From Mycobacterium vicinigordonae (GTDB lineage Bacteria; Actinomycetota; Actinomycetes; Mycobacteriales; Mycobacteriaceae), in assembly GCF_013466425.1 (NCBI RefSeq), contig NZ_CP059165.1, positions 4,402,001 to 4,466,000 of the forward strand: 64,000 nucleotides of DNA, read 5' to 3'. The notes below the pieces were generated by a model that did no database searches, was not told the origin of the DNA, and saw only the letters and a list, made by a program, of their open reading frames with translations. Shown piece after piece: positions 8,105-15,918 of this stretch. A program made the translations under genes and the position numbers. Numbering within the stretch: the stretch's first letter is position 1; each line of letters starts with the position of its first letter.

Positions 8105-9490
8105 ATGGCCACCACCGACCCTGCACCGCTACCAGGGCTACCGGGGCAGTTGGATCAGATAGCCGACTTTGACCACCAGCCGGTTGTCAACCAGATGGAA
8201 AACGACCTGCAGGCCTGGCTGAACCGCCCAGTGCAGGACATCTTGAACCAATTCCACCTGGGTCCGCTGCCCACCGGCGGCCCCGAGCTTCCCGGGATGC
8301 CCGGCGACCCCATTCCCGCCGACTTGACCAACGCTGCGGGCGGGATGGGCAACAACTTTGCCGGCGGGCTGATGAAGCCAATGACCGACATGCTGGGCAC
8401 CCTGGGGAACGGCATCTTCCAGGGCCTGAACCCCACGCAGATGTTCGGCGGGATCAGCCAGGCCTTCCAGCAGGCGGCAGGTGGTCTGCAGCAGGCGCTG
8501 GGCCAGATGATGGGCGGGGGCGGCCAGGGCTGGTCGGGCGCCGGTGCGGGCGCTGCCGCCGCGAAGACCGGCGAAACGCTGGCCAATGGGGCCGCCGTCG
8601 CCGCGCAGGGCACCGCGTTAGGCGGCGAATACAGCGCCGCGGCCGCGAACGTCGCGCAGGGACAGGCCCGCTTGATCCAGATCATCCAGGAGTGTCAGGA
8701 CGAGCTTTCGGCCCTCTCGGGCGGTTTGCCATGGACTGCGCCCGCGATGGTCCAGACCGCTTCGCGCGCGAGCGCGATGGCCACGGAGTGCATCACAGAG
8801 TTGGAGAGCACCCTGACCAGCCAGGCCGCATCCACCGCCGCGACCGGCGCTCCGATCGCGGTCGCTCAAGGCCCCCAGATGGCCATGGAGATGATGGGTC
8901 CGCTGCTGTCGGTGGGGATGAGCATGATCGGACCCGCGATGGAAATGGGCATGATGCCACTGACGATGGGCATCCAGGCGGGAACGCAGGCGCTGCAGGC
9001 CGGGATGCAGGCCGGTACGGGCCTGATTTCGAGTGTGGGTCAGGCGGGCCAAGGCACCGGTGCCGCCGCCGCGTCCGCACTTGCCAACCCAGCGCGGATG
9101 GTCAGTGCGGTTCACCCGACCGGCGGTGGCGGACACGGCGGCGGTGCCGGCGTCGGCTCCACGACACCGGCTCGAGCGACACCGTCGTCGCCGATGGTGC
9201 AGAACGAGAACTCCAACGCAGCGGCCGCGTCGCGCGCGCTATCTGCGCGGCCGACCGGCGGAGTCGCCGGGATGGGTGGCGGCGCGGGCATGATGGGCGC
9301 GGGCGGAGCCGGGTACGGCGCCCCGGGCGGCAAAGCCGGAGCCAGCGGCAGCCACACCTCGGCGTCGTTTCTGCACACGACCGATCAGGGCGGCGCGATC
9401 GTGGGCGATCTCGGCACCGCCAGTCCGGCCGTGATCGGCGACAACTCGGTCAATTTCGACGACGACCCTGACGTCAAACTTCGCATCTAA
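8105..9490 (+). CDS. Gly/Met/Ala-rich Esp-type ESX substrate candidate
   Basis: This 461-residue protein starts 11 bp after the 99-aa gene. The N-terminal 140 residues are rich in Pro, Gly and Asn. A WSGAG segment near residue 142 is followed by long Ala-rich helices ending in ARLIQIIQECQDELSAL, an arrangement like the WxG-plus-helix core of EspA/EspE/EspB proteins. A hydrophobic Met/Gly-rich stretch (MAMEMMGPLLSVGMSMIG onward, about 258-310) and a Gly-rich disordered tail follow. I infer a secreted substrate that may pair with the preceding protein. No catalytic motif is visible. Confidence 0.55.
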   Translation: MATTDPAPLPGLPGQLDQIADFDHQPVVNQMENDLQAWLNRPVQDILNQFHLGPLPTGGPELPGMPGDPIPADLTNAAGGMGNNFAGGLMKPMTDMLGTLGNGIFQGLNPTQMFGGISQAFQQAAGGLQQALGQMMGGGGQGWSGAGAGAAAAKTGETLANGAAVAAQGTALGGEYSAAAANVAQGQARLIQIIQECQDELSALSGGLPWTAPAMVQTASRASAMATECITELESTLTSQAASTAATGAPIAVAQGPQMAMEMMGPLLSVGMSMIGPAMEMGMMPLTMGIQAGTQALQAGMQAGTGLISSVGQAGQGTGAAAASALANPARMVSAVHPTGGGGHGGGAGVGSTTPARATPSSPMVQNENSNAAAASRALSARPTGGVAGMGGGAGMMGAGGAGYGAPGGKAGASGSHTSASFLHTTDQGGAIVGDLGTASPAVIGDNSVNFDDDPDVKLRI

Positions 9491-9505
9491 TCGAGGAGAA
9501 AAGAC

Positions 9506-9790
9506 ATGAGCGACAACCTGTCCATCCGGCCCGGCGAACTCACCGAAGCCACCCGGCAGCTCGACGAACTCGCCGATCGCCTGCAGCGCGTGATGGAGAC
9601 CGAGCGCCCTAACTTGACGACGGTCTCATCGGGCCAGGACGAGGTCTCCCAGCGGGTGGCCCACACCCTCAACGAGGTGCTTGCGTCGTTCACCAGAGCG
9701 TCCGACCAGGGTACGAACGAGATGCACGAGGCGTCCGCGGCGTTGCGCGCGCACTCGGGTCGCATTGCCGACTCGGATCTCGCGGACTGA
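9506..9790 (+). CDS. PE-family protein (short, PE domain only)
   Basis: This 94-residue protein begins behind GAGGAGAAAAG and consists only of two long helices. The IRPGELTEATRQLDELADRL start and the QDEVSQRVAHTLNEVLASF centre match the PE domain, including the DEVS box between its two helices. It lacks the PE C-terminal YxxxD/E secretion motif; there is no tyrosine at all. It lies 66 bp upstream of a PPE gene, the normal PE/PPE heterodimer arrangement. A more distant EspC-type relationship is the alternative. Confidence 0.65.
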   Translation: MSDNLSIRPGELTEATRQLDELADRLQRVMETERPNLTTVSSGQDEVSQRVAHTLNEVLASFTRASDQGTNEMHEASAALRAHSGRIADSDLAD

Positions 9791-9856
9791 CAAGTCCAAT
9801 AACCAGTCGCTTCGAGCGACACCGATCAACACAGCGAAAGGGGGGCTCAGGTCGTC

Positions 9857-10927
9857 ATGGGATTCACCAACGTGGTGTGGGAATCGCGCAGCACCGAACA
9901 GCTGGCGCGCGACCTGACCGAGGGCCCCGGTCCGTCCTCGGTCGGCGAAGCGGGCGCCGCATGGATACGGGTCGCCAACGAATTCGCCAAAGTCTCGGCC
10001 GACTATGACCGGCTGCTCGAATCCTTCCGGGCGTCCTGGGAAAGCACCACCTCGGATGCGGTGGTCCGCAAGCTAGAAGCGTTCGGCAAGTGGCTGCAAG
10101 CGGCCAGCCTGAGCGCCGCCGCCAACGGGCGCCGTGCCGAGGAGGCCGCCGTCGCCAACACAGTCGCGATCCTGTCGATGCCCACCGTCTCGGAGGCCAT
10201 TGAAGCCAAAGCGGCTCAGGACATGATGGCGTCGCTCTCGGCGTACAACGGCGCGATCCTGCATGGCAGTTTCGCCGAGTTCGATGACGCCGCTTCGGCC
10301 CAGCAGGCTGACGCCGCAGCGGTGATGAACCGGTACGAGGAGGCCTGCGCCGAGCTGGCCGAGCCGTGGGAGCAGCCCGTCCCCCCTCAGGTCGTCAACG
10401 GCGGCGCACTCAAAGCGGAGAAAGAAGGTAAGGGCGGCGGTTCTCGGGGCGGCGGTGGCGGTGGTGGCGCGGCACCGCGACAGCTCTCGCCGATGCTGGC
10501 CAGCCCGGTCGGCTTATCCAAGGAACCACAGCAGCTCAGGAAAGCCAGCTTCACCAGTGACTCGTCTTCAGGCAGCGGGATGGGCCGGGGCGGAGGTTAC
10601 GCACCGATGGCAGGCACTAGGCGCGACGGCAGCAACCATACTTACGAATCCTTCCGTGAGCCCGGGACCCTCGAGGGTGCCGGCGAAGCGGGAGCCAGCC
10701 TGTCCGACGGCGGGCAGTCCTGGTTGCCCGCAGCGCAGCAAAACGATGCGCCCTTCACCGTCTCGCACGTCAGTTGGGGACCCAACACCGCCATCTTCGA
10801 CGACCTCGCGGCACCCGAACCCGAGCACGTTGAAGGCTTCGCGGAAGAGCCCGAGCGGACATTGCAGCAGGTGTCCGACCGATGGGTCTCCCCGCCGGTC
10901 ATTGGCGCCGAGGAGGTGAGTCTGTGA
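9857..10927 (+). CDS. PPE-family protein
   Basis: This 356-residue protein has an N-terminal helical domain of about 170 residues with the PPE layout: GPGPSSVGEAGAAWIRVANEF, then a tryptophan in the WxG position (RASWESTTS), then a long Ala-rich helix with TVAILSMPTVSEAIEAKA. A literal N-terminal PPE tripeptide is not present. The C-terminal half is low complexity (Gly-rich, then acidic). Together with the preceding PE it should form a substrate pair recognised by the EspG encoded immediately downstream, whose start overlaps this stop (GTGA). Confidence 0.75.
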   Translation: MGFTNVVWESRSTEQLARDLTEGPGPSSVGEAGAAWIRVANEFAKVSADYDRLLESFRASWESTTSDAVVRKLEAFGKWLQAASLSAAANGRRAEEAAVANTVAILSMPTVSEAIEAKAAQDMMASLSAYNGAILHGSFAEFDDAASAQQADAAAVMNRYEEACAELAEPWEQPVPPQVVNGGALKAEKEGKGGGSRGGGGGGGAAPRQLSPMLASPVGLSKEPQQLRKASFTSDSSSGSGMGRGGGYAPMAGTRRDGSNHTYESFREPGTLEGAGEAGASLSDGGQSWLPAAQQNDAPFTVSHVSWGPNTAIFDDLAAPEPEHVEGFAEEPERTLQQVSDRWVSPPVIGAEEVSL

Positions 10928-11742
10928 CCACGGCGATGTTGTCCGAGTTCACGCTGACGGAGGACGAACTGCAAGTTGTCGGGTCGCGGATCGGCGTGCA
11001 GGGCTTTCCAAGCGTTCTGGACGTGCGGCCTCGGTACGCCACGGTGGACGCGCTGGAGGCGGCGTTCGACGCGGCAACGAGCAGTCTGGTCTCGCGCGGT
11101 TTGATCATCGACGGGGTGGTCGAGCCCGATCTGGTGCCCGTACTACGGGCGTTGCGCCGGCCGCAACGCGAATTAGCCATGCGGCTGGTGACGCCGGACG
11201 GCATGGCCCGGGTATCGGTTGTGCGGAGCGGCAGTTCTGGTGTCCTGGCACGACGCGTGGGCAACCAGATCCGGCTGCGGGTCGCCGAGGACGCCCCCGA
11301 CCTGTCCTGGGCCGCCCATTCGTTACTCAGTGCGCTGCCCCGGGCCGAGGCCGCGTCGGTCTCACCTGTGGGCGCACCGTCTGAGGTGGTCACCCGCAAA
11401 CTGATCGGTACCCATGACGCCGCGCAGCTAGCCGACCGGGTCCGGGCACTGGGCGCTGAACCGCGAGCGGCGATGCTGTTGGGGTCGGCGCTGTCGTCGC
11501 GCATGGCGTTCGCTGAGATCGTCTATTACGCACTCTGCGCCGACCAGGACCGCATTTCTCGTCTGCCCGCGGCGGTCGGGGTTTTCTATACCAAGCGAGG
11601 CCGGATCGTCGGGGCGCCGAGCGCCTCACCGAGTGGCCAATTGTGGACCACGCTAAAGCCGGGTTCGGATCACGCGATCGGCCAGGCGATTGGTCAGCTT
11701 GTCGAAATATCGGCAGACCAATGGGAGGCGTCATTGGTATAG
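10924..11742 (+). CDS. espG: EspG, ESX-specific PE/PPE chaperone
   Basis: This 272-residue cytosolic protein starts at GTG 10924 overlapping the PPE stop; the longer frame from 10882 is an artefact. The typical EspG pattern is visible: TLTEDELQVVGSRIGVQGFPSVL near the N-terminus, a central LALRRPQRELAMRL-type strand region, and a C-terminal FYTKRGRIVGAPSASPSGQLWTTLKPGSD. EspG binds the tip of cognate PE/PPE dimers and delivers them to its own ESX system. The direct genetic coupling to the PPE argues that this pair is its client. Confidence 0.88.
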   Translation: MTTAMLSEFTLTEDELQVVGSRIGVQGFPSVLDVRPRYATVDALEAAFDAATSSLVSRGLIIDGVVEPDLVPVLRALRRPQRELAMRLVTPDGMARVSVVRSGSSGVLARRVGNQIRLRVAEDAPDLSWAAHSLLSALPRAEAASVSPVGAPSEVVTRKLIGTHDAAQLADRVRALGAEPRAAMLLGSALSSRMAFAEIVYYALCADQDRISRLPAAVGVFYTKRGRIVGAPSASPSGQLWTTLKPGSDHAIGQAIGQLVEISADQWEASLV

Positions 11743-11811
11743 CACTTGCCAGTTCAATCATCAGTCCGACAGTGTCCGGAACCGCCGAGCACGCGACCAA
11801 GGAGAAAAGAC

Positions 11812-12075
11812 ATGACATTCTTTGTCTCACAATCACAAGCTGACGCCGTAAAAGGCAAAATCGACAACACGCTGCACGACACCCAAACAGTGATCAACAA
11901 GGTGAAAAGCGAAGTCGAGACCCTGGGCACCACGTGGTTCGGCAACCAGGGCGCCAAGTTCCAGGAGGCCATGCACTTCCACGTCGAAGACCTCACCCGC
12001 ATTTACCAGGAAACCCAAGAGCTCGCGGAAATGGGCAAGCAAAACATCCAGGAACACGTCGGCGCCGACGCCTAA
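11812..12075 (+). CDS. WXG100 protein, EsxB/EsxA-like (pair 1)
   Basis: This 87-residue helical hairpin protein starts at ATG 11812 behind GGAGAAAAG. A canonical WxG turn (TTWFGNQG, about residue 43) separates two helices. The last helix has a single tyrosine, followed by QETQE rather than the YxxxD/E export signal. The next gene starts 15 bp later, as in esxB-esxA pairs. Confidence 0.88.
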   Translation: MTFFVSQSQADAVKGKIDNTLHDTQTVINKVKSEVETLGTTWFGNQGAKFQEAMHFHVEDLTRIYQETQELAEMGKQNIQEHVGADA

Positions 12076-12090
12076 GAGAAGGACAACACC

Positions 12091-12393
12091 ATGGCTAACA
12101 ACGACGAAATCAAGTACGAGTTCGACACCAACCGCGAGATCCTCGATGTGATCCAGCGGGCAACCCACGACGCCGAAGAAATGCGTACGCAGGTGGACAA
12201 ACTGTTCCAGGTCCTCGTTGAAGAGGCCTACCACGGCCAAGGCGCGGAGGCGATGCAGAGTCGGCGGCAGGACATCTCGACCAGGATGGACTCGATCATC
12301 TCGGATCTGCACCACACGCACGCGCAGGCGGTCGCTCAACACGACTACGTTCAGCAGCTCGATCAGCGTCAGGCGGCCAACATCCTCGGCTGA
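12091..12393 (+). CDS. WXG100-like protein with degenerate turn (pair 1)
   Basis: This 100-residue two-helix protein is the probable partner of the preceding WXG100 protein. The turn reads EEAYHGQG, so tyrosine replaces tryptophan of WxG while the glycine is kept. It has strongly charged helices (RDISTRM-type) and ends in QRQAANILG. No C-terminal YxxxD/E is visible. A 10-bp stem-loop follows the gene, suggesting that this pair ends a transcript segment. Confidence 0.8.
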   Translation: MANNDEIKYEFDTNREILDVIQRATHDAEEMRTQVDKLFQVLVEEAYHGQGAEAMQSRRQDISTRMDSIISDLHHTHAQAVAQHDYVQQLDQRQAANILG

Positions 12394-12413
12394 GTTCGGC
12401 CGGGCCACTGATT

Positions 12414-12441
12414 GGACGAGCCCCATCTCCCGGGCTCGTCC
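12414..12441 (+). terminator. stem-loop, candidate terminator or processing site
   Basis: A perfect 10-bp GC-rich stem (GGACGAGCCC at 12414-12423, its complement at 12432-12441) closes an 8-base loop in the 118-bp gap between the two esx pairs. No U-tract follows, as is common for mycobacterial terminators. It could also set unequal expression of the pairs. Confidence 0.6.
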
Positions 12442-12511
12442 TCAGCCGCCTCGAATACGACAGTCATCGCTGTCTCATATCACCGGAAAATCTTGACAAG
12501 GAGTTTTGTAA

Positions 12512-12805
12512 ATGAGCGGGCCGGTAAGTATCAATGTGCAAGCGGTAAGCAGCGCGATGGGTAACGTTCAAACCTGTCTGGACAACACGAGGCATCACAT
12601 CGAGCAGATGACCCAGGTACTCGAAACTGTCAAGCGGTTACACGTGAGCGACAACGCGACCAGCATCATGACCGACGCAAACAATCTGGAGAGCGACCTC
12701 AGGGAAATCGTCGACCAGATGACTCAGACGCGGAACGAGGTCTACGAGAAGGGGAACGCACTCCTGCAGCAAGCCGGGCATGCTCCCATGCCAATGCCCG
12801 CCTAG
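12512..12805 (+). CDS. WXG100-like protein without WxG (pair 2)
   Basis: This 97-residue helical protein starts at ATG 12512 behind AAGGAG. Hydrophobic spacing fits a helical hairpin (VQTCLDNTRHHIEQM, then a turn, then LREIVDQMTQTRNEVY), but the turn reads HVSDNATS with no tryptophan. The single YEKGN near the C-terminus does not fit YxxxD/E. A cysteine occurs at about residue 22. It lies 27 bp before another Esx-sized gene, so the two probably form a heterodimer. It is diverged beyond normal WXG100 recognition. Confidence 0.6.
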   Translation: MSGPVSINVQAVSSAMGNVQTCLDNTRHHIEQMTQVLETVKRLHVSDNATSIMTDANNLESDLREIVDQMTQTRNEVYEKGNALLQQAGHAPMPMPA

Positions 12806-12832
12806 CAGAATTAGATTTGAAAGGAATCTAGC

Positions 12833-13126
12833 ATGTCTGAAGGTACTGACATTCACTATGACCCCGCGGCCCTCACGCATTACGAGGACGCACACGCCAC
12901 AATTCAGCAGGCCGGCAGTTTGGCCCAAGAGATCAACGACGTATTCCAGACACAGATACCTCAGGTTTTCGTCGCGGGTGCATCGGAATCCATTCGAGCG
13001 CACCACAGGATCATCCACGAGAAGTTCGAAGACGCGCACGCTCAGCTGGTCAAGCTATTGGGCGAGACCGCGCCGGGCGAGATCCACGACATGTTCGGCC
13101 TGGACCAGCGATTGAGTGACATCTAG
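12833..13126 (+). CDS. WXG100-like protein without WxG (pair 2)
   Basis: This 97-residue helical protein starts at ATG 12833 behind AAAGGA. The opening IHYDPAALTHYEDAHATIQQA resembles the N-terminus of EsxC-type proteins (ITYNPGAVSDFA). The turn reads VFVAGASES, where V-A-G takes the place of WxG. It is the probable partner of the preceding protein. C-terminal residues DMFGLDQRLSDI carry no tyrosine. Export by ESX is inferred from size and context only. Confidence 0.6.
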   Translation: MSEGTDIHYDPAALTHYEDAHATIQQAGSLAQEINDVFQTQIPQVFVAGASESIRAHHRIIHEKFEDAHAQLVKLLGETAPGEIHDMFGLDQRLSDI

Positions 13127-13275
13127 GCATTGGCCGCTGCGACGCGCTGCGTGAGTTCCGGGACGGTGCACGGCAGGGGCCGGCTTGGACGGGAGGCGAG
13201 TTCTTGCCGAAGGTTGGCGAGGCGCAGAGGACCTGTCGGCTGTAGCCGCCTATATCTGACCAGAAGGGGATCGCG

Positions 13276-13635
13276 ATGAGTGGTAACAATCCGCCATCCA
13301 TCGAGGAAATGCGTGGATTTGCGAATCAGATTCGCGGCGCCTCACCCGAGCAGCTCCTCGTCGAGGTGCATGAAAATGCACTGGGGCAATGGAAACGAAA
13401 TATTAATGATGTTGTTGGCGCCCTCAGAGGTGCGCACGACTTAGTCGCTGATAATCACGTCGATGTCGGCGAAGTGAGCGAGCTCTATGATTCCGCTACG
13501 CAAACTGCAAATAATCTGAATATTTCGGGGCAAACGGTCAAAGATAATATCCAGGCGAGCCTGGAGGTAGCCGAAGCCGTGCAGCAGATCATTCAGTCTG
13601 CGTTTGACCGCATCCAGAGACAGTCAGGCGCTTAA
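13276..13635 (+). CDS. helical 119-aa ESX-locus protein, unknown
   Basis: This all-helical protein starts at ATG 13276 behind AAGGGGATCG. It is Gln/Asn/Asp-rich with no cysteine or tryptophan except one W near residue 39 (LGQWKRNINDVVG). The size and helices resemble the WXG100 superfamily, but I find no WxG turn. Codon use differs from its neighbours, with many AT-ending codons (AAT, ATT, GAT), starting here and continuing into the next gene. It may be a partner or chaperone of the EspB-like protein 31 bp downstream. Confidence 0.6.
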   Translation: MSGNNPPSIEEMRGFANQIRGASPEQLLVEVHENALGQWKRNINDVVGALRGAHDLVADNHVDVGEVSELYDSATQTANNLNISGQTVKDNIQASLEVAEAVQQIIQSAFDRIQRQSGA

Positions 13636-13666
13636 TGCGGTCGCGGGTTACTGAGAGGTTATAGTC

Positions 13667-15040
13667 ATGGCGCCCGAACCATGGATTGTTGGAAACGGCA
13701 ATGATCCATACGGACCAGACTTCAACGATGGGGCGGGTCCACCCGTCGGTAATTACGATCACCGGACCAACCCATCTCGTAATCCCACCTCTGAAATCTA
13801 CGGTATCGCCGGTAAGATTAACGAATTCAACGGCAAGGGGGGCACGGAGGGCCGCAGATCATACCGGCGCGTCGCGCTGGCGCATATTACAAAATTTGTC
13901 GACGGAAAGAATGGAATATCGGGCGCCAATGATGATGTGGCCCCCGGGCAGCACGGTAAATGGAACGCTGCCGGAAGCCTGATTAGCGGAGCCGCCACCA
14001 CGCTTAATAGCTGGGTAGGCGGCGGCCCGGGCGACCAAATTCAAGGGGCCACCGCCCAGGCCATCCGCGACAGGTTGCGCGACCTGCAGAACAGCCTTAC
14101 CTACACCGCCAGCGGCGCCCATCGCATGGATTTTCTTGTCGATATGTTTTCCCAGGATATGAGCCGGACGAAAGAGTGGTTCATGAGCCAGGAAAACGAT
14201 GACATATTTCTCAACGGAGGCCAGGACGCGCACGACGCGCTTGACTGGGCCACGCAAGTGACAATTCGGGACTCTTACAACCCGCCGATCGACATGATCG
14301 GCTACAACCATCCAGATCTGCCGCCGGCGCCGCCTGTCCCGACCAATCCGTCAGGTATGCCTACCACCATGCCCAGCGGCGGCCCCGGCGGAACGGGCGG
14401 TGGCGGTGGACTGCCCGCCGGCGGTCTGAGTGTCCCCACAGTGCCAGCCGGGTTGACCACTCCGTCCAACAGCGATCCCGGTCAGGCGGTTCCAGCAAAT
14501 GCGCTCAACGGACTTGGCGATGCCGCGAAGGGTGCCGGTGATGCGGCCCAACAAGCGGGTCAGGGTGCACAACAAGCCGCGCAGCAGGGTGCCAACGCGG
14601 GGCAGCAGGGCGCCAACGCCGCGCAACAGGCACTGAGCGACGCACTCAAGCGAAATAAGGCCGGATTGCCGGAAGGCGTACTGAGCTTGGGCCCCAAAGG
14701 CCTCAACGGTGCAGGCAAGGGCGGAGGCGCCGGCGGCGGCAGGGCAGGTGGGTCGGGGGCGGCAAGAGCTCTCGGAGTTGCGACCTCGCCGGCCACCGAA
14801 TCGGCGGCGGCAAATAGAGCGGCCACGCCAGTGTCTCGCGCGGGCGTCGGTAGCGGAGGGTCTGGAGCACCCGGCGCCGGTGCCCCGGCCGCAGGCCATC
14901 GAGGCGGTGCCGGCGACAAGGTGCACAAGGCCAGCAAGGCGCTGCACCACAATAAACACGGCGTCATCAGCGAGGGCGAGGCTGTCGTGCAGGTAGTGGG
15001 CGAAGACCCCAACGACCCCACTCCCGACAAGTCAAGCTGA
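13667..15040 (+). CDS. EspB-like ESX substrate
   Basis: This 457-residue protein has a helical N-terminal part (1-210) with a WxG motif at W116-V-G118 (LNSWVGGGP), a second tryptophan-containing helix, and YNHPD at 213-217, which fits YxxxD just before the disordered part. Residues about 218-457 are Pro/Gly/Ala/Gln-rich, including Q/A repeats near 290-325 and Gly-rich tracts. This is the layout of EspB: PE/PPE-like fold then a disordered tail. EspB is secreted and oligomerises. The first 600 bp are AT-richer than the rest. Confidence 0.65.
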   Translation: MAPEPWIVGNGNDPYGPDFNDGAGPPVGNYDHRTNPSRNPTSEIYGIAGKINEFNGKGGTEGRRSYRRVALAHITKFVDGKNGISGANDDVAPGQHGKWNAAGSLISGAATTLNSWVGGGPGDQIQGATAQAIRDRLRDLQNSLTYTASGAHRMDFLVDMFSQDMSRTKEWFMSQENDDIFLNGGQDAHDALDWATQVTIRDSYNPPIDMIGYNHPDLPPAPPVPTNPSGMPTTMPSGGPGGTGGGGGLPAGGLSVPTVPAGLTTPSNSDPGQAVPANALNGLGDAAKGAGDAAQQAGQGAQQAAQQGANAGQQGANAAQQALSDALKRNKAGLPEGVLSLGPKGLNGAGKGGGAGGGRAGGSGAARALGVATSPATESAAANRAATPVSRAGVGSGGSGAPGAGAPAAGHRGGAGDKVHKASKALHHNKHGVISEGEAVVQVVGEDPNDPTPDKSS

Positions 15041-15131
15041 TTCCGACCGTATTCTCCGATCGGCAGCGCTGTCGTCGCGCAGGCGCGAATGCGTGGACGA
15101 AACATGCGGATGAAACGGTGGTGATGGTGGC

Positions 15132-15908
15132 GTGGATCGGGCGACGCTGAATCAGGTGGGGACGATCAAGGTGGTCGGGGTAGACGCGCTTAGCGAATCC
15201 CATGGCCGCGAATTCATGCCACATCCGTTGGCGCACAATCGTTCATCGCCGTTTGCCAATCTCGACGAATACACTGCCTACGCCACCGAAGTTGTCGACC
15301 GGGTTATGCACGGCGACCTGGGCGGATTCAAACAATGGTTCGATACGTACGTCAACGCTGATCTCCGAGTGGAATGTACGGTCGACACCCCCGATGCGCG
15401 CAGGGAGCGAATCGTCGCGCATCGGTCGGACCAGTTCGGCTTCTTGGCTGCCCAGCAAATCGATGACGACGTTGTCGATATCTACACGCTGTCGCCGTAC
15501 GAGTTGGGCGCGGCGATCACCGCTTTCTCTCCGTTGACTAAACCAGGCGAGCATTCGAAGGTGATCATCCCCGAGCTTCTGGGGCGGCCAGAGCGCGACA
15601 CTGAGGACGAAGACGACGCCGTGTCCGTGCGCCGCCGCGTCGATCTACCGGATGGGACGCTGGTGCCGCGTACCGAAGTGGCGATGTTCGGCCGGGTTCA
15701 GAGTCGCTGGCAACCGGCTCGGGACCACGGGTTCGATCGCACGAAGAACGCGGTGGTGTGGGTGCGGATCAGAGACGACGGCGACTACATCTATGCGCCG
15801 GGGTTCGCACATCTGACGCCCATGAGCGCCCGCGGGCTGACTGAGCGGATCGACGAACTCATCGCCGAAGATGTGGCCGCGATACGGCAATCTCGGGGTT
15901 TGTCGTAG
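15132..15908 (+). CDS. second EspG-like protein
   Basis: This 258-residue protein starts at GTG 15132. The pattern of strands and helices fits the EspG family: VDRVMHGDLGGFKQWFDTYVNADLRVECTV, then a conserved VDIYTLSPYELGAAITAF and a C-terminal DGDYIYAPGFAHLTPMSARGLTERIDELI. It is clearly diverged from the EspG at 10924 and follows the EspB-like gene, so it may serve a different substrate set (the esx pair 2/EspB-like module). Family assignment is by eye and less secure than for the first EspG. Confidence 0.6.
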   Translation: MDRATLNQVGTIKVVGVDALSESHGREFMPHPLAHNRSSPFANLDEYTAYATEVVDRVMHGDLGGFKQWFDTYVNADLRVECTVDTPDARRERIVAHRSDQFGFLAAQQIDDDVVDIYTLSPYELGAAITAFSPLTKPGEHSKVIIPELLGRPERDTEDEDDAVSVRRRVDLPDGTLVPRTEVAMFGRVQSRWQPARDHGFDRTKNAVVWVRIRDDGDYIYAPGFAHLTPMSARGLTERIDELIAEDVAAIRQSRGLS

Positions 15909-15918
15909 CACTCCAGGT

